Assembly (NCBI RefSeq): GCF_032854445.1
Contig: NC_088300.1
Coordinates: 8,000,001 to 8,064,000 of the forward strand
DNA from: Liolophura sinensis
Taxonomy: Eukaryota; Mollusca; Polyplacophora; Chitonida; Chitonidae
Direction: 5' to 3'
DNA length: 64,000 nt
This document shows positions 11,991 through 23,200 of this stretch, one piece after another. The notes under the pieces were generated by a model that was not told the origin of the DNA, made no database searches, and saw nothing but the letters and a program-made list of their open reading frames with translations. Both the position numbers and the translations under genes were made by a program. Position 1 is the stretch's first letter, and the number at the start of each line of letters is the position of its first letter.

Positions 11991-13070
11991 TTACCCCAGT
12001 TAGTATTTTATTCCAACTGTTCTCGTGAATGCGTCAATAGCAGCAACTTACAAGTATACGCCCACCAGCACCATGGTTTTAGAAAAGGATTACTCAAAAT
12101 GCAGTATTGTAACATGAAAGATTTACAAACGAAGCACACCATTTTTTTGCCAAAACCTAAAAGTCAAGGTGTTCCTTATCCAGCCAATAGGTTCTAGGAT
12201 TTGAAACATTTCATGTAATTCTAAGCCACATGGATATACACCGAAACCCGACCTAAGTGTGAGAGGATTTAGTGTGGCTTTAAGGTGACGCATCTCTCTG
12301 TCCGCCTGAGGGAATAAACCTGTGATGTAAACGGCGTGTCTGAGGACCAAAACAAATGAGATCAGTCACTGTTCAAACTCAGGACAAACACTCAGTTAAA
12401 TCTGTCTGTTTGAATTCTGTGGTGGGCTTTCGGGACCACTTTAGATGTCAATGACGTTACAAGCGTTGTTTTCACCTCAAATACCGTATGTAATGTTGGA
12501 GTAGGCTAGCTCTTTTGTGCAAGAATTGACAGTACAACAGTAAACATTACCAGAATTGCGGCCAAACGTAGAAATGCTTAAAGTAGAAAATCTCCAAAAT
12601 ACACACTTAAAATTGTACTTGGATATACTTTACTGTGGTGTTTCTACTGATGATTACGTATATTTTCCTTTCACTTTAAGTGAAATACAGATTATTGCAA
12701 TTATATTACCTTAAATGAAAGACCGATCACAACAATGACATCGTGGGGATGATGTAGGCTTCGTGGGGATGGTGGCGCATCGTCACCCCACCCTAGAAGT
12801 ACCGGGAGACCATGGTGTGATGTTGCGATGTAGCGCAGGTGCTACTATAAGCCTACAGGGCTTTTATACGTATCACTACATGAGATAAGGCACCACCTCA
12901 GCCTCAATGGGTTCCTGGTTCCGGCAATTTCTTCTCCCGTACAGAATGCATATTTATGCGATTCTTGTGCATGTGTAGAGTACATATGGCCGCAATTCAC
13001 GCTGACACACACGTCACATATGTCTGCAACTGAGGCTCATGCACACAGTATACATATCATCACTTCACAT
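11991..13070. other. No gene seen
   Basis: Two opposing ORFs at about 11949-12350 have no recognised domain. A short imperfect duplication (TCGTGGGGATGATG, TCGTGGGGATGGTG) occurs at about 12740-12775. Confidence 0.45.
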
Positions 13071-14335
13071 TAATGTGCACAGAACATATTTGTTGACGTT
13101 TATGTGCACAGAGCTCTTTCAGGTCGTTAATGTTTATGTGTGCAGAGCATATTCAGGGCGTTGATATTTATATGCACGGAGCATATTTGGGTCGTTGATG
13201 TTTATGTGCCAAAGACATTTACAGGGCGTTGAAGTTTATGTGCACAGAACATATTCAGGGCGTTGATGTTTATGTGCAAAGAGCATATTCATGGAGTTGG
13301 TGTTTATTTGCACAAAGCATATTCAGGGCGTTGATGTTTATATGCACAGAGCATACTCAGGGCATTGATGTTTGTATGTGCAGACCATATTCAGGGCGTT
13401 GGTGTTTATGTGCAAAGAGCATATTCATGGAGTTGGTGTTTATTTGCACAAAGCATATTCAGGGCGTTGATGTTTATATGCACAGAGCATACTCAGGGCA
13501 TTGGTGTTTGTATGTGCAGACCATATTCAGGGCGTTGGTGTTTATGTGCACAGAGCATGTTCAGGGCGTTGGTGTTTATGTGCACAAGGCATTTACAAGG
13601 CGTTGAAGTTTATGTGCATAGGGTATATTCAGGGCGTTGATGTTTATGTGCACAGAGTACTTTCAGGGAGTTGGTGTTTATGTACACAGAGCATTTACAG
13701 GGCGTTGGTGTTTATTTGCACAAAGCATATTCAGGGCGTTGATGTTTGTATGTGCAGAGCATATTCAGGGCGTTGATGTTTATGTGCACGGAGCATATTC
13801 AGGGCGTTGATTTAATGTGCACACAGCATATTCAAGACGTTGATGTTTATGTGCAGAGAGCATATTCAGGGAGTTAGTGTTTATTTGCACAAAGCATATT
13901 CAGGGCGTTGATGTTTATGTGCACAGAGCATTTATAGGGCGTTGATGTTTGTATGTGCAGAGCACATTCAGGTCCTTGATGTTTATGTGTGTAGAGTATA
14001 TTCAGGGCGTTGGTGTTTATGTGCACAGAGCATGTTCATGGAGTTGGTGTTTATGTGCATAGAGCATATTCAGGGCGTTGGTGTCTATGTACACAGAGCA
14101 TGGTTCATGGAGTTGGTGTTTATGTGCATAGAGCATATTCAGGGCGTTGGTGTTTATGTACACAGAGCATGTTCATGGAGTTGGTGTTTATGTGCATAGA
14201 GCATATTCAGGGCGTTGGTGTTTATGTACACAGAGCATGTTTATGGAGTTGGTGTTTATGTGCATAGAGCATATTCAGGGCGTTGGTGTTTATGTGCACA
14301 GAGCGCGCATAAACGTTGATGTTTATTTGTATAGT
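13071..14335. repeat. 34-bp minisatellite array with higher-order structure
   Basis: About 37 copies of a unit close to GCATATTCAGGGCGTTGATG followed by TTTATGTGCACAGA. Because 34 is not a multiple of three, the phase shifts each unit, and all + frames stay open over three-unit periods, which produces several overlapping 80-125 codon ORFs. Higher-order repetition is visible: a four-unit (136-bp) block repeats at 13276 and 13412, and a two-unit (68-bp) block marked by GTTCATGGAGTTGG repeats at about 14034, 14103, 14171 and 14239. This indicates recent unequal exchange. No coding role is supported. Confidence 0.95.
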
Positions 14336-14754
14336 TTATATCCGGTTCATTATGACAATCTTCATTCAACTGGCTGCCTTTTGCTTCGGGTGGTATTTTG
14401 ACTATATTTCACAACATATCATTTAGGCATGTCATTTAGGATTCAGAGATTAACGGCTTCCGGTAACATGTTTTTTAGAAATCAGGAAAATAAATTATAT
14501 TTTTTTTTGTTCTAATAGAAAGGAGAAAGTTATCCAACATCTAAATTTCAAATAATTCTTCAGGTATAGCTGAAGAGTACAGGACGAATTTCTTTAAGCG
14601 TCAAACAATATACCACTCTCACCTTTTCAGCTGGAGGAATTATAAATTTGCAGTTTTCAATCTTCAGTCTTTCCCCATGTGTAAACACTTAGATACACTA
14701 AACGTGATGTACCAAGCATACCTGCATAGCAAGACTGACTCATATAGCCATCAA

Positions 14755-15010
14755 GGGGCCTCCGTGGCTCAGTTGGCTAGCGCAGCCTAATGACCCAGGA
14801 GCCTCTCACCAGTGCGGTCGCTGTGAGTTCAAGCCCAGCTCATGCTGGCATCCTCCGTACGTGGCAAGGTCAGCCTGCAACCTGCGGAAGGTCGTGGATT
14901 CCCCCGGGCTCTGCCCGTTTCCCCCCCCCCCCCTCCCCACCATAATGCTGGCTCGCGTATAAGTGAAATATTCTTGAGTATGGTGTAAAACATCAGTCAA
15001 ATAAATATAT
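14755..15010 (+). mobile_element. SINE family 1, near full length
   Basis: A tRNA-derived head carries a pol III A-box-like GTGGCTCAGTTGG and a B-box-like GAGTTCAAGCCC. The body is GC-rich (CAACCTGCGGAAGGTCGTGG, CCCGGGCTCTGCCCG) with a poly-C slip at about 14922. The tail is TATAAGTGAAATATTCTTGAG, then GTGTAAAAC and AAATAAATA. The same modules recur at ten or more places in this window. Short interspersed elements of this layout move using reverse transcriptase supplied by LINEs. Confidence 0.9.
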
Positions 15011-15884
15011 TCATCAATTTGCTGCACAGCAAAGTTTTGTTTGTGGTTTGGGTGAGCCTAACATTCATTCATAGTGAAAAGCCCTGTGGCTCAAACACCT
15101 CTATGTGGTATAACGAGAATGAAACAAGAATTTTTACAATGATACTTTAGTATTATTTTCACTTAGAATGAGTAGATATGACAGTGATAGTCATAGTTTA
15201 ACTGTGCAAAACACATGTAATAAATGTGATGCTTGCTAGATCATTTGGGTAGTCATAGTTTCACTTGTAACACGAATGCACTAGGTGATATCCTGTCCTT
15301 TGAGAAAATGAATCCAATGTAGTTATCTATTATAGCAATGTTTGACTATTATGTGTCGCTGAATCCTTTCTCCGCAACAGAATAGCTTGAAGTCAAAATT
15401 GTCAGATAGAACGTCAGTTAGCTATTTCACCACTACCGTCAAGATAGAAAGATGAAATTTGACGCTGCATATCAGGGAGCTGGTTAACTTAACAAGGTTA
15501 TCAGAATGGCTGTCAGTAAAAGACTTAATACGCCCAGGAGTTGTGCGCATGTCCGCGGGCAATTTTACACACGTGGGATTTGCTGAGATGTGTTTTGATA
15601 AATCGGCTTCTCGAGGAACATGGGTGTGAGAAGGCAGATTTTTTCTGCCATCTGAAGTCTCTCGTCGCCTGAGAACAAGAAGTTTTATTCTGCTCCATTA
15701 CATTCAGCCAGTCATGCTCACCAATCGATTGAACATTAGACTTGAGTGCTCACGGTTTTCACAGATTAATGAAGTAGGTACTTAAGTTGGTAAATGGATA
15801 ACAAACGTCAGTCCCCCATGTCGTATGGAAAGAGGAGAACGTGAAAAGGCGTGATGCATGAAACCTGAAGTCTCTTATGGTGGA
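15011..15884. other. No gene seen
   Basis: AT-rich sequence between a SINE and a palindromic element; nothing recognised. Confidence 0.5.
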
Positions 15885-16395
15885 GAACACATAAAAATTA
15901 CATGTGAAAAGTTCAGATGAAAGAGAGTAAAAAGTTTCAAATTTACTTTGAAGAGAAAGACATTTTTTGAATGCTGGGTATTTGGGACCACCTCTTTGTA
16001 TATATTGTCTTTGCGTAATAATGTTATAAATGAGGATGCTACATAAATATATTTATACTAGAATTCGGTCTTTTCAGCTAACAAATCTGTCCAACCTGGT
16101 ATTTTGATCATATTTATATTTTTAATATATTCATAATTTAAAATATTATCATGAATAAATGCATGTTATAAACAGCAAATTTACATTCAAATCAATTTAT
16201 CAGACATGCTCAACGTCCTTAATTTGAACATTTTTATGCAAAGACGATACATATCCGTCATACAAAATTATTTTCAGATACATTTTGTCCTAAAAGAAAA
16301 AATCGAAAAAATACCAAAGACTATATTTGTAAATAACTTTTCACGTTCTTTCATCTAATAGAAATTGATACATATCAATTTTATGGTTTTTTCTC
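15885..16395. mobile_element. Palindromic MITE-like element, copy 1
   Basis: The ends are inverted copies: CAGATGAAAGAGAGTAAAAAG near 15916 pairs with CTTTTCACGTTCTTTCATCT near 16338. TTGTCTTTGCGTAATAATGTT near 16006 pairs with AACATTTTTATGCAAAGACG near 16228. The + strand matches the - strand of a second copy at 57105-57495, including GGGTATTTGGGACC, TTATAAATGAGGATG, TTTCAGCTAA and TTTTGATCATATTTATAT. It has no coding capacity. The family is not named here because I do not recognise it. Confidence 0.7.
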
Positions 16396-16408
16396 CTTTA
16401 AACAAACA

Positions 16409-16565
16409 GGGGCCTCCCTAGCCTAGAGGTTAGTGTGCTAGTGCCGCACAATGGCTCAAGAACCTTCATCAATGCGGTCACTTTGAGCTAAAGTCCAGCT
16501 CATGCTGACGTCGTCTCGTTCATACGTGGGAAGGTCTAGCAGCAACTTTCGGGTGGTCATATGAA
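16409..16565 (+). mobile_element. SINE family 1 relative, head and body only
   Basis: It begins GGGGCCTCCCTAGCCTAGAG, a variant tRNA-type head. It continues through CAATGCGGTCACT...AGTCCAGCTCATGCTG and GTGGGAAGGTCT...CAGCAAC, then loses similarity before the GTACGGCGTAAAAC tail. It is 3'-truncated or a chimeric subfamily. Confidence 0.7.
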
Positions 16566-16716
16566 GCGTTAAATGGCCCGAAAATGCATAAATGACGTGC
16601 GTGAAAACAGCCATATCAGTTACATTCTTCAGTATACATTCTTCCTCATATAAATAAATCTATAACCCCATAAATAATTAAGTAAATATGTATAGAGATA
16701 AGGAGTAATAGAGGAT

Positions 16717-16981
16717 TTTTTTTTTTTTTTTTTTTTTGATTGGTGTTTTACGCCGTACTCAAGAATATTTCACTTATACAACGGCGGCCAGCATTATGGT
16801 GGGTGGAAACCGGGCAGAGCCCAGGGGAAACCCACGACCATACGCAGGTTGCTGGCGGACCTTCTCAACGAACGACCGCCAGCATGAGCTGGACTTGAAC
16901 TCACAGCGACCGCATTGGTGAGAGACTCCTGGGTCATTACGCTGCGCTAGCGCTTTAACCGACTGAGCCACGGAGGCCCCC
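16717..16981 (-). mobile_element. SINE family 1, full length, reverse orientation
   Basis: Read on the - strand it runs from GGGGGCCTCCGTGGCTCAGT (tRNA-type A box) through GAGTTCAAGTCCAGCTCATG (B box region), GGTCGTGGGTTTCCCC and CATAATGCTGGCCG to the tail AGTACGGCGTAAAACACCAA and a 20-base oligo-A. This is the best preserved copy with a pure A tail. ORFs on both strands inside it are artefacts. Confidence 0.92.
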
Positions 16982-17425
16982 GAGTAATAGAGGACCTATG
17001 ACACCTATATATAATATATACTTTATAATAGCTATAGCAGAATGTGTGCGTTTAGATCTTAATCTAGTATACCATTACCGCACGTTCTGATTTTTCAATC
17101 ATACTGTTTTGAGTCATTAGAATAGGGTTCCGTCGATACAAAGCCTTGGTTTGAGCAGTGCTCAGCTGTGGCTTACTATGTTAGAGTAGGTTATTATCAG
17201 TACAATATACATACAACAACTAGAGAAAAAGTTTTTTTTTTAATTCTGTCACTAAAGGTTATAATGATACTCGATACGTACACAATTTACAACGCTATTT
17301 TATCAGTTATCATTAGGAAATTCTGCTGCTATATAATCAGGAAGACTTTAAGGGGATACAACAGATAACGAGGGATTTGCCACTATGTATTAAGATACTG
17401 ACTTTATATACACACTCGGGATATG

Positions 17426-17553
17426 CCTGCAGCAACCTGCGTATGGTCGTAGATTCCCCCCGGGCTCTGCCCGGCTTCCTTCTACCGTAAAGTCTTACAA
17501 GTGAAATATTCTTGAGTACTGCATAAAACACCAATCAGATCAATAAATAAATA
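17426..17553 (+). mobile_element. SINE family 1, 5'-truncated
   Basis: Starts in the body at GCAGCAACCTGCGTATGGTC. It contains CCCGGGCTCTGCCCGG, then CAAGTGAAATATTCTTGAGT, GCATAAAACACCAATCAG and a (AATA)n tail. The tRNA-type head is absent. Confidence 0.88.
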
Positions 17554-17749
17554 TGGCCGGAACTCTCCAGCTACATGAAGCGATGGAGCCGGTTATTTAG
17601 ATGTGCTAGATTTGTTTCTGTATACACTTTCTGCAGTTAAAGCAGATAAATACATTAACACGCTTTCATTCTTGAGAGTAATCTGCAACAAAACAACCAA
17701 CGGTTTTGACGGAGATGCGACATTAATCTTTCCACTTGCTGACCGTGAC

Positions 17750-18530
17750 CTAAGTTCTAATCATAGCAGTCTCTCCCAGAGCTAATCGGTGTCCCCCTGG
17801 CCATCTGTCCACACTAAGAAGGCGATGTTCTTCCACATGTTGATGGGAGATCTGGGTATTTGCCGGAAAGGAACGTCCTCTCAATAATAACAAGATTGTC
17901 TTTTCCTTCCTGAACCATCCCCATTCAGGCCATTGAGATTTCAAACTCACTCCAGTCAAACGAGAGAAATCTTTGACTGACGACCGAAATAATTTTTCTA
18001 CTCGAGTTGACAGTATCAACTATGTTGTGTTGAATACTTTGTCCTGACGCAAGTCTCTGCGATGTAGGCACACGCTTCAGTTTTAATGTCCTCCACAAAT
18101 TCCAGTAGTAATCACTGTGGTTGTAAGCCAAAAAAGGAAGCAAATTCATGATCTTCGTTTAGAGGTTCGTATGTATTCCTCGACTTTCACTTCATTAGAA
18201 GCCAGTACTTGATGTTGTAGCGGTACCGATGGCAAACTATGCAAAAACAACACAACTCCGGCTAGCGATGTTGTCACGGAAAAAATCAACTAAAACCTGC
18301 TAACACATTGGACCTGGAAATCTCTTAAGTACGCTCTGGAGGAAACAGTCTGGACAAGTGTGCCGTTTGTAAAGGCGCCCGTCAGGCGCGGCTCGCTCAT
18401 AAATGTCTACATCAGTTTTGTTGACCTTTGCAGGAATTTGACGGTGGAGCAAGAACGCGAAAGAGGATTGCCAGTTTTTGCCGAGAGTTTTTCTAACCAT
18501 AGTCTCTCAGACTTCCCCAGGTGAGTCAGA
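17750..18530 (-). pseudogene. Toll-like receptor pseudogene (LRR cap, membrane segment, TIR domain)
   Basis: Reading down the - strand: about 18500-18300 resembles an LRR C-terminal cap (LLHRQ, AKVNKTDVDIY, AAPDGRLYK). About 18300-18225 is a hydrophobic membrane-like stretch. About 18225-18150 is a typical TLR juxtamembrane segment (RYNIKYWLLMK, NTYEPLNED). About 18150-17930 is a TIR domain (FLAYNHSDYYW, IQHNIVDTVNSSRK, SFDWSEFEISMA). The rest of the TIR (IPRS..NMWKNIAFLVWTDG, LWERL) follows in another frame to about 17775. The segments occupy three frames, with stops in the membrane region, the juxtamembrane region and after EISMA. TIR box 2 has lost the usual RDxxPG residues. TIR domains normally recruit MyD88-type adaptors in innate immunity; this copy cannot make the protein. 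Upstream LRRs are replaced by a 19-bp array. Sequencing error alone would not explain this many breaks. Confidence 0.8.
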
Positions 18531-18783
18531 ATGTTACGCGTCGGGTCCAGGTAAACTTATTCAAGCGTCCTCTTGTTTCTTGTTTGATCTTGATCTGAGA
18601 GTTGAACAAGCAAGTTGTTTCTCATCTTTACTCTCCGATAGTGGTAACCTTACATGCCACGAAATCGAATGTGTAATCTGTAATAAGACAACAAGAGGAA
18701 GTTACCCGTAACGTACATTGACTAAATCCAGTCCAGAAGATTAATAAATCAGTATAGCCGTAACAGACACTTACCAAGGGTGG

Positions 18784-19530
18784 ACTTACAGTGGGAACAG
18801 GCACTTACCACGAGAACAGGCACTCACAACGGAAACAGATATTTACAACGGGAACAAACGCTTACAACGGGAACAAACGCTTACAACGGGAACATACACT
18901 TACAATGGGAACATACACTTTCAACCGAAACATACACTTACAACGGGAACATACCCTTACAACGGGAACATACACTTACAACGGGAGCAGACACTTATAA
19001 CGGGAACAGGCACTTACAACGGGAACAAACGCTTACAACGGGAACAAACGCTTACAACGGGAACATACACTTACAATGGGAACATACACTTTCAACCGAA
19101 ACATACACTTACAACGGGAACATACCCTTACAACGGGAACATACACTTACAACGGGAGCAGACATTTATAACGGGAATAGGCACTTACAACGGGAACAAA
19201 CGCTTACAACGAATACAAACGCTTACAACGGGAACAGGCACTTACAACGGGAACAAACGCTTACAATGGGAACTTGCGCTTACAACGGGAACAGACACTT
19301 ACAACGGGAACAGGCACTTCCAACGGGAACAGGCGCTTACAACGAGAACATACATTACCACTGGAACAGACTCTTACAACGGCAGCAGGCACTTACAATA
19401 GGGACATCCACTTTCGACGGGAACAGACACAACGGGAACATACACTTTCAACGGGAACAAACGCTTAGAACGGGGACATACACTTTCGACGGGAACAGAC
19501 ACTTATAACGGGAAAGGACATTTATAACCA
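18784..19530. repeat. 19-bp minisatellite with 171-bp higher-order duplication
   Basis: About 39 copies of a unit near GGGAACAAACGCTTACAAC. A block of nine variant units is duplicated: the stretch starting at 18850 recurs at 19021, an offset of 171 bases (9 x 19), with matching variants such as CAATGGGAACATACAC, TTTCAACCGAAACATAC and GGGAGCAGAC. Frames shift every unit, and the 242-codon + ORF at 18780-19508 is a periodic artefact. A stray single unit (ACGGGAACAGGCACTT) sits at about 19925, next to a SINE. Confidence 0.95.
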
Positions 19531-19949
19531 AGAATCAGCAACGCTTAGCGCAGGCTTACAAATGTTGTATTGACAAAATTATCAATACAGGCCTTGGGCC
19601 TATTTGGCAAGTATCAATTTATACGGCGAGTGAGGTTAAGTGGGTGATTAGATTATATTGATTGCTTCATCGTGCAAAACTGGGGCACAGATTTAAGTGG
19701 TACTGGTAAACAAGACGACAAGGTCAACACGCGTGTCTTTGCCATGGCAGGGATATGACAGGAATACTTGCAGTTTGCGCCCCATTTTCTCGTGGCCAGA
19801 AGGGAAATTCTTCCTACAATTTGTCTGAGTTGTTGTATGAGTTTGGTCGTCCGAGAGCTTCCGTTCTATTTTTCTTAATCTTCTCGTCGACTTGGTTTTA
19901 ACAAGGTGGCCAGTCTATCTTGCTACGGGAACAGGCACTTTACGTCAAA

Positions 19950-20245
19950 TGGGCTACTTAACAATTTTTCGGTCAAATGACAAAATTAGGTATGTGTACC
20001 TTCTTGTGGCACGGCAAGTACACGCCGCCAAAGTGTAATGCCGAAAACACCAGATATGACAACATACAAAACAGTCAGTCAGTGGTATTCCCTTGTTCCT
20101 TGTCGTAACAACTCAGTGCTGACCGTCAAGCTATGCGGCAACTACTACCATTTATAAAGTCTTGGAGATAACCCCTCCCGTGTTCGATCTCAGGTCTCTC
20201 GTCTTGGACGCAGACACTCTAGCCATTAGGCCACCGAAACAGTCA
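19950..20245 (-). mobile_element. SINE family 2 (tRNA head, different body), reverse orientation
   Basis: On the - strand the 5' end reads GGTGGCCTAATGGCTAGAGT (A-box-like), with GAGATCGAACACGGG (B-box-like). It continues into a body that includes ATCTGGTGTTTTCGGCAT. It ends in AAAAATTGTTAAGTAGCCC, the degenerate form of the family ending ATTCTTACGCACGACATTAA seen at 35332-35650. It is strongly diverged and shares no body sequence with family 1. Confidence 0.65.
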
Positions 20246-23200
20246 AGATCATAAATAGCAATCAACAGTTAACCATGAATGAATTATCCAGACAGATTAC
20301 GCGAATAAATAACTAAGTTATAATATTTCCCGAAACACGCAAATATTTCCCGTAGTTGCGCCGGATGCATATCTTTTGTGGTTATGCTAACTAAGGTGAC
20401 ATCAGAAATCACTATATAGGATAGGCTATTTCATTTTCAAATTAGGTTTTAAAAATCCAGTTAAAAAGATTCTCACGTTCGGAATGGAAGATGTAGAATG
20501 TTTTTTTATGAATTTTGTTACCTCTTTTGATTATTACAGATGAAGATTGAAGAGTGCTCTTTCCGACTCTGTTAAATGACGCTAGTTAACATGCTATCAC
20601 TTCCCTTTTCCTGACAGTAGGAAATGTGTTTGTGTGGAGTGTTGACAATACGCCGGATACATGACATTGCCTCGTCTATAGACATTTCCAGGATTATTGC
20701 AATAATGTAAAAGAAGTGCTGCTGTTTTATACACATTCGGAAGTTCCTGAGGTTGTCGAATTTTACATTACAATGGATACTGGCCACCATTTTGCGATGA
20801 AAATCCACATATTACGCGTATAAAACACGAAGGCGGAAAAAGACACAGTTAAATTTTGCCATTCCGGAACAAGCAATACACTGGGGATTAATCATCACAG
20901 CAGGTGATAAACCGAGGATAGATCATCGAGGTAGGCTACATAAGTTATCCTATGAAATAAAGCTCGTGTTTTACTTTTGTTTTTGTTTCTTTGGGTTTTT
21001 TTTGTTTTATTTTTGGTTGTTGGTCACGAAAAATAAACTCAGCATTTATCTCGTATCCAGGCTTCGTCTGGCCTGAGTACGACATGCAATCGGTGAATGC
21101 CGCAAGGGATTGTTTCTAATGAACGGCGATCATATGCACATTTAATAGCTTACATTTGGTGTAATTATCTGATATCTCGAGGGACTCAGTGGTTACATTA
21201 GAATTGTTCAAAGAAATATGGCTGGCAAGAAAAAAGCCACTGAATGCGTTGTGTTTGCCTAAGACTTCCATGTAACGGGATGATTTTGGAAAAGATTCCC
21301 ATGTAACGGGATGTGCTTGAATAAGACTTCTGTGTAACGTGATGTGATTGGATAAGACGACAATATGAACGTGGTATGACTGGACAAGAGGAGAAAGAGC
21401 AGTGAGCAGCCCTTGTTTCTGGTCGTTCATTGTTCTCATTGGAGCAAAATTCAACCACGTGCCAAGTGGCATAATATTCTTTCACATGAAATGAAAGACC
21501 ATTCTGAACTTCTAAACTTTCTACGGCAGGGAGTAATTTACATTTGACAACCTTGGGCCTCCGCTAGCCAGTGGATATATCCTGGTGACACTCAGAATAT
21601 TTGGTCGCCTATCATGTTTGCGTGCCTTCAAAATGGTTTTTTAAAGGTGATATCACAAAGTTTGAGTATAAACCGTTTCGTTTTAAGACAAAGAACAACA
21701 GGTGTTCTAATTTCTGTAGTATCAATGAACTGAGGAAAAATCGTCAGAATTCTACAGAAGCCATGGAGCAGTGTCCTTGGCTGAGGGACCAGTGGTCAAT
21801 GTGGGATTCTGAGACTTCCCGACGAGGCAATGATATCGTATGACAAAGAATAATTTTGAAAGATGCAAAGAAAACGACAAGATACAGATGGACTGAGGCT
21901 CACGTCTTCGTGTAATGTCGTGTAAAGTACTTGGATCACGTCATTGTTCTCTATTAGAAGTAAGCGAACAACTTGTATTATCTCTGAAGAAAATAATATC
22001 ATACACCCTGGTTATTAAATTATGGATTGTGTAAATCAAGTGAATGGAGGTTTAATCGTTAAAAGAGTTATTTTCAGAGTAAAATAGAAAGAAGTTTCCA
22101 TATAATGAAAGACTTACAGCACAGAGAACAAAACCAGAGCAGTGATGACTGGTAACTGGTAATTCTTGATGTTGAACAAGGAAATGCAGGGATGTATACA
22201 GAAAATGTATAGGAGGTAATTTTACACTGATATCAGGAATTATTTGTTAATCATCACTGAATGGTAGGTTTAGCTTAAAGAGCACTCGGTCACAAATATG
22301 TTAGCACTGTTGTCCCATACCCAATGACCTTCCGTACTTCTTCATTAGAACAGAAGTTAGTATGGATCTACAGACGTAGAAATCAATTGATTGCAATCTG
22401 TTACAAAAAGCCGTCCCATACAAATATTCAGCAGGCCCTGAATTGTGCAAACGACCAGCTTTTCATTGGTGGTTCTCCCTTTTAAAGGATTGTTATTGAA
22501 ATCTCATCGGGGAACCAGTCTCATTAAATATGTGTTTTTACAAGTGGATTTTTTTCTTTTGGCTTACGGTATGCTATATTTGGAGGCTTTATAGGTAATA
22601 ATACTCAGTCGACGTCTCTATGTGTCTTCTTTAGGGCTTTTCCAGATGTGCTGTAATAGTTGATAACGTTATCGCGCTATATATCATCCCTATTAATATT
22701 CTCTGTATGATATTTAACGTGTTACCAAATTAAAGCTTCTCATCTTTCCAGACTAATGTACAAGATATCAATTATTTACTCACAGCTGAAATATGGTTTT
22801 GGTATGGACCAATAAAGACCGGGATGAGAAAATCTCACGAGAATCCCAAGATCTCACTACTCTAATGGTGTCTAGTGCAACTTCAGGCAGGAACACAGAG
22901 CCTGTGTAAAGCCAGAATTTATCAATCTTCCATGGATTTTCCTCCTGATTTCCAGAATGGCTATTTTGCGTCTTCGCAAGGAGAGTTTGTTAAATGAGTG
23001 GAAAAATGCCTGTGCCCGGGAAAACATTAGCCGTCAGCAAATGCGTGAAACCTGCGCCCAAATATGCGATATACCAGTTGCTGTGATTTCTTTCTAGCTC
23101 TCAAGTGTCGCCTGTCAGAAAGGGTTCAGGCCATGTTTAACGGACAAGATTAATGGACTAGTCGAGCGGGTAACCTCTTGAGAATCGATTCTGGGAGAAA

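Noticed and set aside
13071-14335. CRISPR-like direct repeats
   Set aside because: Copies are contiguous with no unique spacers, and the genome is clearly animal.
13229-14401. Nested Cys/Trp-rich ORFs resembling a repeat protein
   Set aside because: Artefact of a 34-bp unit that has no stops in any + frame.
18850-19191. 171-bp repeat as an alpha-satellite-like centromeric unit
   Set aside because: The length coincidence arises from 9 x 19 bp; there are only two copies and no sequence resemblance to look for.
18780-19508. 242-codon ORF, the longest in the window
   Set aside because: It lies wholly within the 19-bp array and owes its openness to the repeat; no non-repeat domain or splice context.
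21116-21485. Two overlapping - strand ORFs (118 and 95 codons)
   Set aside because: Two frames open over the same bases, weak internal repetition and no domain suggest low stop density rather than a gene.
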